A DNA stretch of 64,000 nucleotides, taken from assembly GCF_000003815.2 (NCBI RefSeq), contig NC_049997.1, forward strand, positions 9,009,812 to 9,073,811, written 5' to 3'. This DNA comes from Branchiostoma floridae (taxonomy: Eukaryota > Chordata > Leptocardii > Amphioxiformes > Branchiostomatidae). Below, in pieces: positions 26,354 to 37,970 of this stretch; positions within the stretch are counted from its first letter, which is position 1; every line of letters begins with the position of its first letter. A program made the position numbers and the translations under genes. The notes below the pieces were generated by a model, which was given only the letters and a program-made list of their open reading frames with translations, had not been told where the DNA came from and did not search any database.

Positions 26354-26481
26354 CTAAAAATACCACAAAAATTCACAGTTTGTTCCATCATATGCTTCTG
26401 TACACCAACACTCGTAGCCGTTGATTTTGTCCACGCAGTTACCGCCATTTTGACACGGATTGCTGTCGCACTCGTCGATAT
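26354..26481 (-). CDS. EGF exon running into an in-frame stop
   Basis: From an acceptor at 26482-26483 the frame reads a complete six-cysteine, calcium-binding-type EGF domain ([15 protein letters not shown]...) and then FLWYF and TAG at 26354. The lectin exon ends 33 bases upstream at a GT, so joining them would need a 33-nt intron. There is no phase-1 donor after the sixth cysteine. It may be an alternative terminal exon or a decaying copy of the EGF exon at 25190, which it closely resembles. Confidence 0.5.
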
Positions 26482-26506
26482 CTGAAACGGTAGAAAACCT
26501 TAAAGT

Positions 26507-29500
26507 TTACTGACCGCCGAGTATGCTGTATTCACACACGTAAAAAACAGTTTTGGAGCAGTCGTAGTCAGTCCACTTGTATCTAAGGTAAGGTCTCCAC
26601 CCAGCGCAGTCTTCACCATTGCCGTTGTCGTCAGGTTGTCCTCCGTACCAGTTGGACCAATCAGCGAGCGGCGTTCCGTCCTCCCATATCCAGGCTCCCT
26701 CCTGCACCTGGTCCGTCAGACCGAACCAGATTTGAGGGTTGTAGCTGCCCGAGCCGAACCTAGGATTTAAAACCTGGTTCACTACAAAGTCGTTGGTCGC
26801 CTTGTCCTTTACCAGAGCTAAACGGCCACCCGATGATTGACAGTCAAGCTTGGCTTCGTTGTATGACTTTCCTCCAGTTGACAAACTGAAGCATGTGTCT
26901 CTGAGCTGTTCATGACCATCGGGACAGCCTAACTTCTCAGGGCGGGATGCACGGACTTCACACACGTGAAAACCACTTTTGGAGCAGTCGTAGTCAGTCC
27001 ACTTGTATCTAAGGTAAGGTCTCCACCCAGCGCAGTCTTCACCATTGCCGTTGTCGTCCGGTTGTCCTCCGTACCAGTTGGACCAATCAGCAAGCGGCGT
27101 TCCGTCCTCCCACACCCAGGCTCCCTCCTGCACCTGGTCCGTCAGACCGAACCAAATTTGAGGGTTGTAGCTGCCTGAGCCGAACCTAGGCTTTAACAGT
27201 TGGTTCACCACGAAACTGTTCGTCTCTTCGACCTTTAAAAGAGCAAGTCGTCCGCCTGCTACTCCGCAGACGGACCTTGCGCCGTCGTAAGAGTTCACTT
27301 CGGTGGACAAACTGAAGCATCTGTCTTTGAACCGTTCATATCCATCAGGGCAGTATAGCTGTTCAGGACGGGCTGCAGACAGAACAACGGAAATTATTTG
27401 TCCATGATACCTTTCCAACTAGCCGCCTTTTTTCGCGAAACTTGCTTTGGCCCCAAACGGCCCACCGTACTGTCTAAGCTATCTGTAAACCCCGTATTCA
27501 GATTATGGAAACCCGCCGTTTCTTTGCTCAGTTATCCTCCTTGAAAGATTTTCACAAAACGCCCCTACAGTTACATAGCAATCTGCTAGGGGCCGAAACC
27601 AACATTTAAAAAAATCAAGACGATAGCGTGTCGAGGGCAAAAGATACAAAAAGGTGAAAGTCCTGCTGCATTACAAAGGTCAGCCACCTTGACCTTTGTA
27701 TGTGTTCACAGTACATAGTAGCCAAAGACCAAATATCACCACAATCCACCCTGAGCTATTTGCGGCTGCAGAAACGCGTACAAACCAAAAACTATATACC
27801 TATATTTTTGATAAAGGTCACAAGTAAATTCAAAGAATCTCACCTATCTGACAGTTCTCTCCGGTATATCCCGACGGACAGTCGCAGGAGTAACTGTTGC
27901 CTGTGTCCATACACTGCCCACCTTGCTGACAGGGGTTGCTGGCGCATGCGCTGATTGCTATAAGGGTGGTAAAGTTGTAGGTCTGACATTGACACTGACA
28001 AAATTTATTCTGTAGTTTTGACAGTCTTGATTACGATACAAACGAATTTAGGTTTGCTTGAATGAGTGAAGAAGCGTGAGTCGTTCGTAAATTGGCCTAT
28101 TCACTCCTGGTGTAAGTGGATCAATTAGATCTTTCAGGATATACAACTTATACTTTTCAGCATAAACCTGGTTTGTTAAGCCATTAGATGGTTTACTGTG
28201 GATTGGGTAGAAACACACAAACAAAGAAATCTATGTGAAACTTATTTGTGCAAAATTGCAGGTACCATTTTTGTAGCAACATTATGACAGTTAATCTCTG
28301 TTTAAACATGATGAAAATCCATACCTTGTTCGCAGTTGCGTCCCTCCCAGCCTTCCAGACACTCGCAGAAGTATCCCTGATGCCTGAGCACCAGCCACGA
28401 GGGGAGGTCATGTCCCTCTACACACCTGCCTCCGTTCCGACAGGGGGCGCTCGTGCACTCCTCAACCGCTGAAGGGGAAGTAGCAGAGATGATTTAAAGT
28501 TTGCTTTCCGTTTTTTTTCTGTATTACACAGTTGAGACTTTTAAGATTATAGTATGGCCACACTTGTCGACTCATGGATGTGCAAAATGAGAAATGTGGA
28601 AAGTTTTGTGCAACAACGTTCGATTCGAGCCGCCATGTCAGATGACATGCGTGACACCGATCATAGACGTTAGATTTGGCTAATTTTGATTACCAATAAT
28701 TCTAGCCATTAAGTATACTTTGCTGAAAAAATACCGTATACTCCTGCCATGTTTTGCAAAAAAAAAAGCACGTCTCATTTTCAGACGCTCATTATTAGCA
28801 TCATCGTTATGTATTATAACGCTTGCTCTGTCAAAACCTTTCCTGAATACTACTCGAGGTCTCCCTACCTACCCTGTTCACAGTGTGTCCCTTTTCTCCC
28901 AGCAGGACATTCGCACGTGTATCCAGCCTGTTGCCTGACACAGACGCCTCCATGCTGACAAGGGTTACTGGCGCAGCCGTCAATAACTTCTATAGGTGAT
29001 GTAAGAAACATTTTCTGAATCACGATAAATAAAGACAAGAAAGAAAATTGCCTTTACTGGTTGGTGACACCTGAAACTATTCACTTTCACTCTCATCTCG
29101 GGACTCACTATACGTATGTATAGAGTGCACGCAGAATCGATGTACTCGTAGAGCAGAATATCTTCCGTTCTTATCGACTGAAAGCACAACGAACAGTAAT
29201 TTAAGTGGTCTACATCAAATGACTTGTCGTGTAGACTGCAATCCGCAGGGTGCAATTCGGATTGGTATTGTCTCGCTGCACTTGGGACACCGGTGCGGCA
29301 CTATGGTTCGTTCACTTCGGGACTGTTGTTATTTTCGCCGATTTTTTATAATCAAGATTTTGCGTAGTACGTAAAAGAATGACTTAGAAGACAACACAAT
29401 ACACAAAACGTACGAAAATACGTTCTTTATCTCAGAGTGAAATTCGTTGTGTAATCTTTCAAACCCCACAGTGATGCACCGGCTACGTAAATACAGAGAG

Positions 29501-32500
29501 ATACCACCTTAATGTACCAGGAACGTACCCTGTTCCTCGGTTTGTTCTGTGATCCAGTCCCTGAACCTGTGCAGACGGGTGTAGACGCCATACTTCCCCC
29601 TCAGTGCGCAGCCGTCTCCCCAGCTCACCACGCCCAGCAGGTGCCATCTTTGGGAAAAAAGGACTGTCAATCAGTATAAGTTATCACACCTTAGCTTAGT
29701 TTAATAAATGCCTAGCAATAGATAAAAAGTGCAATGATGAAAAAGAAAAAAATAACGTCTCATAAACCATTCAAACCTTTTTTTTTACATTTTCATAAGT
29801 AATTATGCGATCATTGAATAAGAAAATGAGGTCCACCTACAGATGGGAATTCAAGATGATTGTGGCTAATACTTAAATCAATATGCTTAACGGTTGTCAT
29901 TGTTTGTTAACATTGTGAAACTGCACTGTGCTTTTGCTGATGAAAACGTATTTATTGCAACACATTTTTACAAGACATGGTAACGGCACACGCATCTTTT
30001 GCACCATTACTCGTTATGAAAGTGATATTCGGAAGCTGTCAAGAGGGTTTGGACATGCACTGATATATGGGAGTTTTTGTGTGTGTAGGAGGATTTTACT
30101 AAAACGTATTTCCGACCTCCCGTTGTCGAAAGCTGCAAACGGCCCTCCGCTGTCACCCTCACACGCGTCCTTCCCTCCCTCCCTCCGGCCGGCACAGAAC
30201 ATGTTCTGACTGATCTCCTGTGCGTACTGAGGATGGGAGTCCCGACACCGTCTCAGAGACACCACGGGTAGGCTTACCTGGAATATAGGAACATTTAGAC
30301 TCATGATGAACATGTTGATTTGCATTGTGTACAAGACCAAACTGACTGCTTGTTACATCGTCTTCTGAAACTGGAGACCATAGCGAAGCTAGCTCATCAA
30401 ATAAGAAATGTAATGTTAGAAGGGAATAGTTTGCTACGCCGTCTTCTAAATCTAAGAGCAGATGTGGGGTAAAAGATAGTCATGTTTTCTGAGTGACGGC
30501 AGGGTTTCTCTGACATTTCCTTTTCTCATAAAAGCAGAAAAAAAGACAACAGTTGCTTCAAAAGCTAGTAGTAATTGAAATTGAACGTAAATTATTTTGG
30601 AAAAATGGAAGCATAGGTTGGCCTACAAAAGAGTCAGATTTCACAAGAACTTACAAGTACTGTTTGAGCGTACATTTTCGACGCAAAGTTTGGGCCTTAT
30701 GATTTGACTTAATGCAATGTGAATTTTGAAAAGAATTGCTTTTGAGGGAGACTGCCAGTGACATTGTCTCCTTTGTGCAATATGAGGAATCATGACAACC
30801 TTCATTAGCTTCTCAGAAGTCCCTTCGCCCACCGCTTGGGCGCCCCACCCCGTCACGGTGCCGATGTTTCCCGGTCGGATCAGCCGTCGTGCCTCGGGAA
30901 TTTCCGGAAGGCAGATCGGCAGGATGTACTCGGTAAACGTCACTTCCGGTAGAGCCAGTTGGAGAAGTGCTACGTCAGACTCGTAGGTGTCTCCGTTGAA
31001 GTCAGGATGGACGATGATTCTTTCGACAATGTATGACCTGTGAGAATTGCATAATATACATAGTCACTGCGGTCAATATGATTATAAAGCAATCATAAAT
31101 TTCATGCTGTAGCTTTGGTCATTCTTGCTAAGAGAATTTTGTTATCATTGAAGAAAGAAGTCAACCTATGTGTGCGATAGCATGCTATACTTTAATCTTT
31201 TTTCTCACTTGCTACGCTTGCATAAGTTAAGGAATGCAGCACTTGCTACGATTATGCATGATTATCAAAACTATGTATTACTGAATAAACAGCTATTTCA
31301 ACAATTGTTAGTAATTTTACCGTTTGCAAACATTCATTGGGTACAGTGCGTGTACAAAATCGACCAAGTTCCCAGAGGTACACATGTGATTTTGAAATAC
31401 TTTGATCCTGATCGAAGTGCTTCATGGGAGCCCAAGGCCCCGTCTTGGAGGCGTCGCCAAAAGACTTTGCCAGCTCACCTCTCGTTCGCTTCCAGCACGC
31501 CCCGCACAGAGGTGTGTTTCCCGAGACGGACGATAAAGTCCTGCTCGGTCAGACCCAGTTCCCGGATGCAGTGAGCGGCAGTGATCACCCAACGCTTGTT
31601 GATAAGACTTCCCGAACAGAAAAATCTGAAAACAATGATTTAAACACTAAGCGACAAATACAGTCATCTGTAACTAAGTGACTGTCTGCCGTAGTTAAAC
31701 ATTGTAACCTTATAGAGCTTAAACTTTGTTTCAACCCCAAAAAGTATTTTGCTACCCTATTGCCAGTCTTTCTCGGGATTATAGGGGCGTGACGTCAGAA
31801 GTGACGAAAGGGTTATAACGTTCACCTTCTTTGGCTAATGTTGGGTGCATTATGGCTGGTTGATGACATTCAGTCATCCAGGATGTGTATAAGTTGCGAA
31901 ATATGTATTGCAAAGAATGGTGGGATGGTTGCATGATCCCTCTGGCCTTTTTTTCTGTCTCATAATACACTTTTGTTGGACATTTCTTTCTGTACTGGGT
32001 CACTTCACCATTGGCCCCCGGTAAAAAAGGCCCCAGAGAGCCTGCTATGGAGGCTACAGTTGTACCTGTTTCTAGTCGGTCTGATGTCCCACAGCATGGC
32101 CTGCCACGGGAAGGCGCCTGGTTCCACCTCCGTCCCGCCCACAATGAACCCGTCCGAACCCGTGGCATGGAACGGGCGCCCGCAAACTGACGAGATAAAG
32201 AGAAGCAAAAACTTTATTCGGATCGTAAAGGGTGCATTGCATTCGATAAAAATTCTTATCAAAAGAAATCATAGATATTTTGCTCTTGATAACTACCAAG
32301 GAAAAACATTACAGGCGCCAAGGAAAGGAAATCGTTTATCAGGTATACTTTATGACTTTATACTTATGATTTTACACTTGTGTTGAGCCCACAAAGATGG
32401 CGGACACAATAACACGTCATAATCACGTGACTACAAAGCAAGACGCAAAGTACGATGGGAATACCTCCATCAATATCAACATCAACAACCAGGGTAGTCT

Positions 32501-34785
32501 TGGCCTCTGTGGTATGACCGTCGCTGTCCCTGCTCGCCTTGCAGGTGTACCGGCCTGTGTCCGTCAGGGTTACGGAGGTCAGCACCAGGTCCCCCCGGTT
32601 CTGCAGGACGCGCTCCCCGTCGATGAACGAGCTCGGCGGGCGGCCATCTTTGTTCCACGTGATCCGGTCTGCGCCAATCGCGCTGCATCTGAACACGTGA
32701 CTCTCCCCGAACTGCACCGTAGCGTCGACTGGAGCCTCTAAGAACCTCATCTCTGTAAAAACACGAGAAGTTTTCTGCAGATTAGAAAGACAAAGTATTT
32801 GAAAAGGAACAAGAAGTATCTTTTCCCTATCAGTACGACATACAAGATTGTGCTGTACAATATTTGTCGTGAGAAGAATGGGATATTCAATTAAAAAAAA
32901 AAACCTTTCCGACTTCAAAGCGCTCAATTCCATCCACTAAAGGTTAGGGACATTGTACTGTGTAAGTATGCTGAACAATCTAGTTCTTAAAATCAATTTT
33001 AGACTATGATCAACAAGGCTACAAAAATGCTTATACGCATAGTTTACTCTTTCTATGATAATCGATACGTGTAAATAGTTCAAGTGAAGCATTATATTTC
33101 TTGATGAATGTGAACATACCAGAATGTATCGTTATCCAGGCATCAGCCGATATCCTTGTATTTCCCCTTTTCAGTTCACAGGTATACTTATCAGCATTGT
33201 CTCTGTTAGCAATGACCAGCAAGTCGTTGTTGAACAGGACGAATATCGTCCGAGTGAAGGGCGGGGTCAGCGCTTTCCCGCCTTTGTACCACGTGACGGA
33301 GATGTCGTTCTGCTCATGCGCGGCGCAGTGGAGGATGACGGTATCGCCCAACATGGCGGTTTGGTTCGACGGCCTCGTTCTGAATGATACTGTAGATGGA
33401 GGTTAGGAAGTTGCTTGAAATAAGTCTAATATATACGATTTGTATTCATACTACTGACGTCATACGTCAAACATCTGCAGGTAAAAGAACCAAACACACT
33501 TCTGAGTGAGGCCACGTTGTACTTCATGCTGCTATTAAACCATATCAAACCATACAGATGATGACTCAGTGATGATGCCTAATACAAAAAGAATGAGGCA
33601 TAGCCCCAAACCATTTTGCCTTGTCTTGTTCTGTGAACGAAGGCTTTACCTTCCTACTGACAATCTTTAATGGGAAAACAGATTCAGAAGGCTGTCAGCA
33701 GCAGTATTTCGTATCAATTTAAACCTACGACAATTGCGTAAAGTATAGCGCAGATATAACGTAATGGATACTGACATACAATTCAACTAAAAAACTAAAA
33801 CTAGTAAAGGCAGTTTCGTCTGCCATTCTAGTCAACTCGACGAGAAATAAATGATACACTATTATATATTGTAAACAGAAAAGTGAAAATGTCACCAGTA
33901 GCATCTCTTTTTCCTCGCCCGTGTCGAACTGCTCCGTACTGACGCACTTGGTCACTAGAAACAACAACAAAGCCCGGAAATTGGTGAATACGTTAAAAGT
34001 GAGCGAATGTCTCGTCATTGAATAGAAATATTGTCCCCTGATGTCAGTTTTACAGGAAAAGATATACAGTTTCAGTTCTTGGTAAACCTTTTTATTGCTC
34101 GATCAGAAACATCAATGCACCATGTCACAATACATGTATCTGTGTGCTTGGTTGTGACCTGTATTACAAATCATTTTAGGGCCATTTTGAGGCCACAGTT
34201 GTTCTTATAAAATGTGAACAACTCCCGCGGATAACTCCCCAAAATTCTCATTCAAATAAGAAAGAAAAAATCAGTTTGAGAATTTATTGAGTTCATAACC
34301 TTTATCATTGCAGAGGGTTCCTTCACTGACAAGAGTGGTGTTTCTCAGAAATGAACCGAACTTCGTGAGCCGTGTTGATGTGCCACTTGACAGACAGGCA
34401 AAGCCTTGAAAACGAGCACGACATTTCTTCATTGGCCACTCGCCATTTTTGGTCAAGACACGCAAACGCTAAGTCCACCTCCCGCTACCGAAGACGAAAG
34501 ACTTACATAGCTTAGCCTTTGGTATGAGGCATCAGTTTAAAATTTTCTTTGATAATACATATTTCAAAATTAAAAGCTCACATTGTCCAAAGCGTTTCTA
34601 AGATTATAAGGTAAATAACCCTACCGCTAGACCAGAAAAGTTAAACTAAATCAACCATTTTGAACAAAAGGCAAACTTGTGTCAATACCAATATCCCTGT
34701 GTCAGTAAGAAATCGATACATACCTGGGAAACCCGTATATAGAAGTCAGCTGGATGATACAAAGCAAGACAGTTGTCTTTGACAT
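26507..34785 (-). CDS. Secreted Ig-Ig-trypsin-EGF3-CTLD2 mosaic protein
   Basis: Thirteen in-phase exons on the minus strand: 34785-34724, 33954-33896, 33389-33120, 32752-32465, 32186-32066, 31625-31479, 31037-30800, 30277-30117, 29647-29529, 28989-28873, 28468-28325, 27957-27844, 27372-26507; 901 residues if the TAA at 26507-26509 is used. Order: signal peptide ([18 protein letters not shown]); two Ig domains (about 41-226; DNADKYTC and DTGRYTC mark their second cysteines); S1 protease (about 241-480) with H285 (TAAHC), D337 (SDVALLQL) and S438 (GDSGGP), and Asp six residues before the serine, implying cleavage after Lys/Arg; three EGF domains (489-613); two C-type lectin domains with QPD and WTD calcium-site motifs (galactose-type). 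A cysteine before IVGG and one in PICLP could tie the chains after activation. Residue before IVGG is Phe. No known protein with this order comes to mind. An upstream in-frame ATG at 34815 is possible. Confidence 0.88.
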
Positions 34786-34815
34786 CGGCGAAGTGAAGCG
34801 ATACCCTGGACTCAT

Positions 34816-35100
34816 CCTTATAGTCTTTAATAATATACGTGTTGTCTATGGAATATGTGGCAAGAAAAAACTTCAAAGTTTCTCTACTTCTACATACACG
34901 TGTGTTCACGACGCTCGCTGCTGCAGTTATACGTTGTGGCACGAGAGAACAGGAAATGTCAACACAAATCAGCGAAAAAGAAAAGAGAAACAAAGCGGAA
35001 GTGACCACCCTTGAGCTTTACCGCGAGTGGTGAAGTCCACCGGAAGTCGCACGACAGGATATGACGTCACGTGTAGATACTGGTTTCTGCGTGCCAAGGA
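34816..35100 (-). promoter_or_regulatory. Presumed promoter/5'UTR of the lectin-protease gene
   Basis: Two ETS-type sites (GCGGAAGT at 34995-35002 and CCGGAAGT at 35040-35047) and a perfect CRE overlapping an E-box (TGACGTCACGTG, 35062-35073) lie within 300 bases upstream of the signal-peptide exon. Clustered motifs support a promoter; the start site itself is not visible. Confidence 0.45.
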
Positions 35101-35778
35101 CATGTTGCTTTGCACGTACATGTATATATATATAACTTCACGTAAGCTTACCTTAACGAAAAAATAAAATCAGCCAATTTGAGTGTATGTTGACACGTAT
35201 CAATCTCTGTGTTGTAAATATGGAACAGTCCATAAAGAAGGTACCCTTTACCATTTAGTTAATTTCGACAAAAATCATCCAACTTAATTAGATAAGACAT
35301 AACCTTCTTGATGACACCAGAAACTGAATAGGTCTTCGAAGTTGGTAAACGGTCAGGTCCATACATGAGATATCGTTTCCTTTTGAATACCGATCTGGTG
35401 CGCTTTACTATGATAATGTGTTACTACAATGCTATCAAGGAAATAAGTAACACATAGATACGGAGGTCGCTTTGTGGCCAGTGATCCCTCTTTGCGCTGA
35501 AATGACCTACGAGTATGCGTGCTACATACGCATGGCAACAAATTGCCACTTAATCTCCTAGCATGACAATAGTTGAATCTCCTAGCATGAAAATAGCGGC
35601 ACTGGTATTTTTACCTTTCTTTGTAGTATCTACAGAACGTCATTAGCACGACTGGATCTTTATAACATGTGGTTTTGAAGGTTGGGACGGCATATTTACA
35701 GTGTATGTGGATGAAGGTAAGTCAACGGCCATACCTTAGTTGCCACGATGTACTGTTGTTTGTACAGTTATAAACACA
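35101..35778. other. Intergenic, nothing recognised
   Basis: AT-rich sequence with no coding support. A 20-base phrase containing TCTCCTAGCATGA occurs twice close together (near 35555 and 35578). Confidence 0.5.
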
Positions 35779-36333
35779 GTCAAACCTGTATTAGCGGCCA
35801 CCTTTCCATAGCGACCACCTGGCCATTGCGGCTTTGTCAGTCCGTTGGATTTTCCCCATTGACCTAACCTATAGCGTCCACCTCTCTGATACGGCCACGA
35901 CCACGCGATTTCCGGTCCCGTAGATACAGAAGCACTGCATAATGCGGTCTTGACTTGACAGCGGCCATATGTCACCCTGCGCCTAGTTTAATATTGTAGT
36001 TTCCGGCAGGGTCATTTTGTCGGTGGCGGAAGGTACGTGTGCCTTGAACGTTATCTAAAGCACAAGTCCCTGTCAGCGAATTTACCAACATTGCACGTGG
36101 CAACATCAATCATTTTCGTAGATTTGATTTAAATGACAGGGTCAGTTGAATTTTGAGACAATCGAGACAATATGTTACTTGGCGAGAATGATCAGTGGGT
36201 ACTAAAATCATGTGTAACTTATTGCTCGTGGTCAATTGATCTGCATTTTCTCTATAGTGGTCACCTGTCTATAAACTATATAGACTATTTATATTCTCCA
36301 GTCCTTTGAGTGGCCGCTATTGACAGGTTTGAC
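35779..36333. mobile_element. Non-autonomous DNA transposon with GTCAAACCTGT ends
   Basis: Left end GTCAAACCTGTATTAGCGGC is mirrored by the complement at 36310-36333 with a two-base difference. Inside each end are further degenerate copies of a GCG(A/T)CCACCT / GTGGTCACCTGTC motif, giving multiple subterminal sites. About 555 bases, no transposase. AACAC occurs just outside both ends and may be the target duplication. Family not certain. Confidence 0.6.
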
Positions 36334-36689
36334 GTAACACGTAACAACAGTTGGGAGTTGGCGAACTTGATGCGCACGTGTGCATAGTTCTAAGGCACGT
36401 AATTCTCTGTCGCCCACTCGAATCTAATACTTAACTTGGGTACTGTGTGGTGAGGCCACATCCAAAATAAACCAAAAATAGACGACGATATTTCAAGCGA
36501 ATTCTGCGTACAATGAACTTTCAAACCTAGCTCGTTTAGAATTATAAAGTCAGCAGGCTAACATGCAATCAGTTTGAATGTTTCTTTTGTGTTGGTTTAA
36601 AGTTACACCCCTTTCAATGTCGACACTAAAATATTTCGTGAAATGTATCCAACACGCAAATTGAATGTAAACAAATCTAAACGGAGTTA

Positions 36690-37940
36690 GTTTCACAAGG
36701 TACAAAAACAACGTGTTATATACCGATTGTAATCTTCAAGTGTCAACAGATGTTATATAAAAATGGAAGACGCTAACATGACTCAACTCTCCGCATAAAA
36801 ATTTCCCAGATGAAATATCATCATGCACACCCTAGATGTTGCATCGACTAATGGTTGTAGGGGGTAGGTATACCTGTGCCATGTTCTGTACTCTGTTGCA
36901 GGTATTGTTAGTCAGACTGAAATCTAATCCAAGTTCATGTGACTCCCATTACGAGTAAACAATACATCTACCATGACCTACTGTACTGACATAACCTTTC
37001 AATGCCTGATTTGAAGCCAAAGCAGGTAAGAAATTTGCATATCGTCGTTGACAGGTGAAGATCAAGTGCTTCTCATGGCGGCACTAACACAACACCCTGT
37101 TCTGTTGTACTGTGTGAGGCACTCCCTCCTTCGTCAGTATTGTACAGCCGGGGAGACAGCTTTACAGGCAAACTAAACTCCAGGTAAAGTCAAGATCTTG
37201 CATTCAACAATTTTCTGATAGCTCTCCTATTGAACTGAAATCTTATATACGTTCACATGACTTACGTTAAGAGTTAACAATACTTTTACCGCGCCAAAAC
37301 AGGCAAAAGAGAAATTTGCTATCGGCGTTGACATAACTCGACAGGTGAAGAACAAGTACTTATCATGGCGGTACTAACACAACAGGCTGTTCTGTTGTGC
37401 TGTGTGAGGCACTCCTTCCTTCGTTCACACGGTACAAAAATAGCATGTTCTTCACAGAATTTAATCTTCAAGTGTAAAATGCTGTATAAAAGTGCAAAAA
37501 TTTCCCAGATGAAATATGACACTATATATGCACTCTTCAGAGATTGCATGATACTAAAGGGGGGAGGGATGGAAATAGGTACACCTGTTCGTGTACAATG
37601 TTCTGTATGTTGCAGGTATTTTGAGTCAACAGGGTAAAATCTAATAAACGTTCATGTCTTCCGCTACTTATATATAAGCGTAGACAATACATTTACCATG
37701 ACCTACTGACATAACCTTTCAATACCTGATTTTAAGCCAAAGCAGGTAAGAGAAAAATTTGCATATCGTCGTTGACATAACTCGACGGGTGAAGAACAAG
37801 TGCTTCTCATGGCGGCACTAACACAACACCCTGTTCTGTTGTACTGTGTGAGACACTCCTTCGTTCGTTAGTATTGTATAAACGGGGAAACAACTTCACA
37901 GGCAAACCAAACTCCAGGTAAAGTCAAGATTTTACATTGA
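36690..37940 (+). repeat. Locally duplicated intergenic units carrying a repeated mini-frame
   Basis: Three kinds of block recur in the same order. One block (ATTTCCCAGATGAAATAT with ATCTTCAAGTGT upstream) is at about 36730-36815 and 37460-37520. A second (CATGACCTACTG...GCCAAAGCAGGTAAG) is at 36970-37030 and 37695-37755. A third (CATCGTCGTTGAC-like, then ATGGCGG.ACTAACACAACA) is at 37030-37125, 37317-37425 and 37757-37860. Each third block starts a frame MA(A/V)LTQ followed by VLL.CVRHS, at 37075, 37365 and 37809; the second reaches 90 residues. Possible GTAAG donors follow two copies. No domain is recognised. Confidence 0.7.
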
Positions 37941-37970
37941 ACAACTTTCTGATAAATTTCTTATTGCAAC

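Noticed and set aside
34271-34465. 64-codon minus frame between the first two exons of the lectin-protease gene
   Set aside because: It starts at TTG, and its only downstream donor is in phase 1 whereas the next exon needs phase 2; exons at 34724 and 33954 join perfectly without it.
34682-35008. 108-codon minus frame with a hydrophobic start over the signal-peptide exon
   Set aside because: It begins with GTG and is in a different frame from the ATG frame at 34785 that splices in phase to the Ig exons.
36690-37940. Possible CRISPR-like or clustered short repeats
   Set aside because: Repeats are long, diverged and irregularly spaced, and the genome is an animal's; no CRISPR array anywhere in the window.
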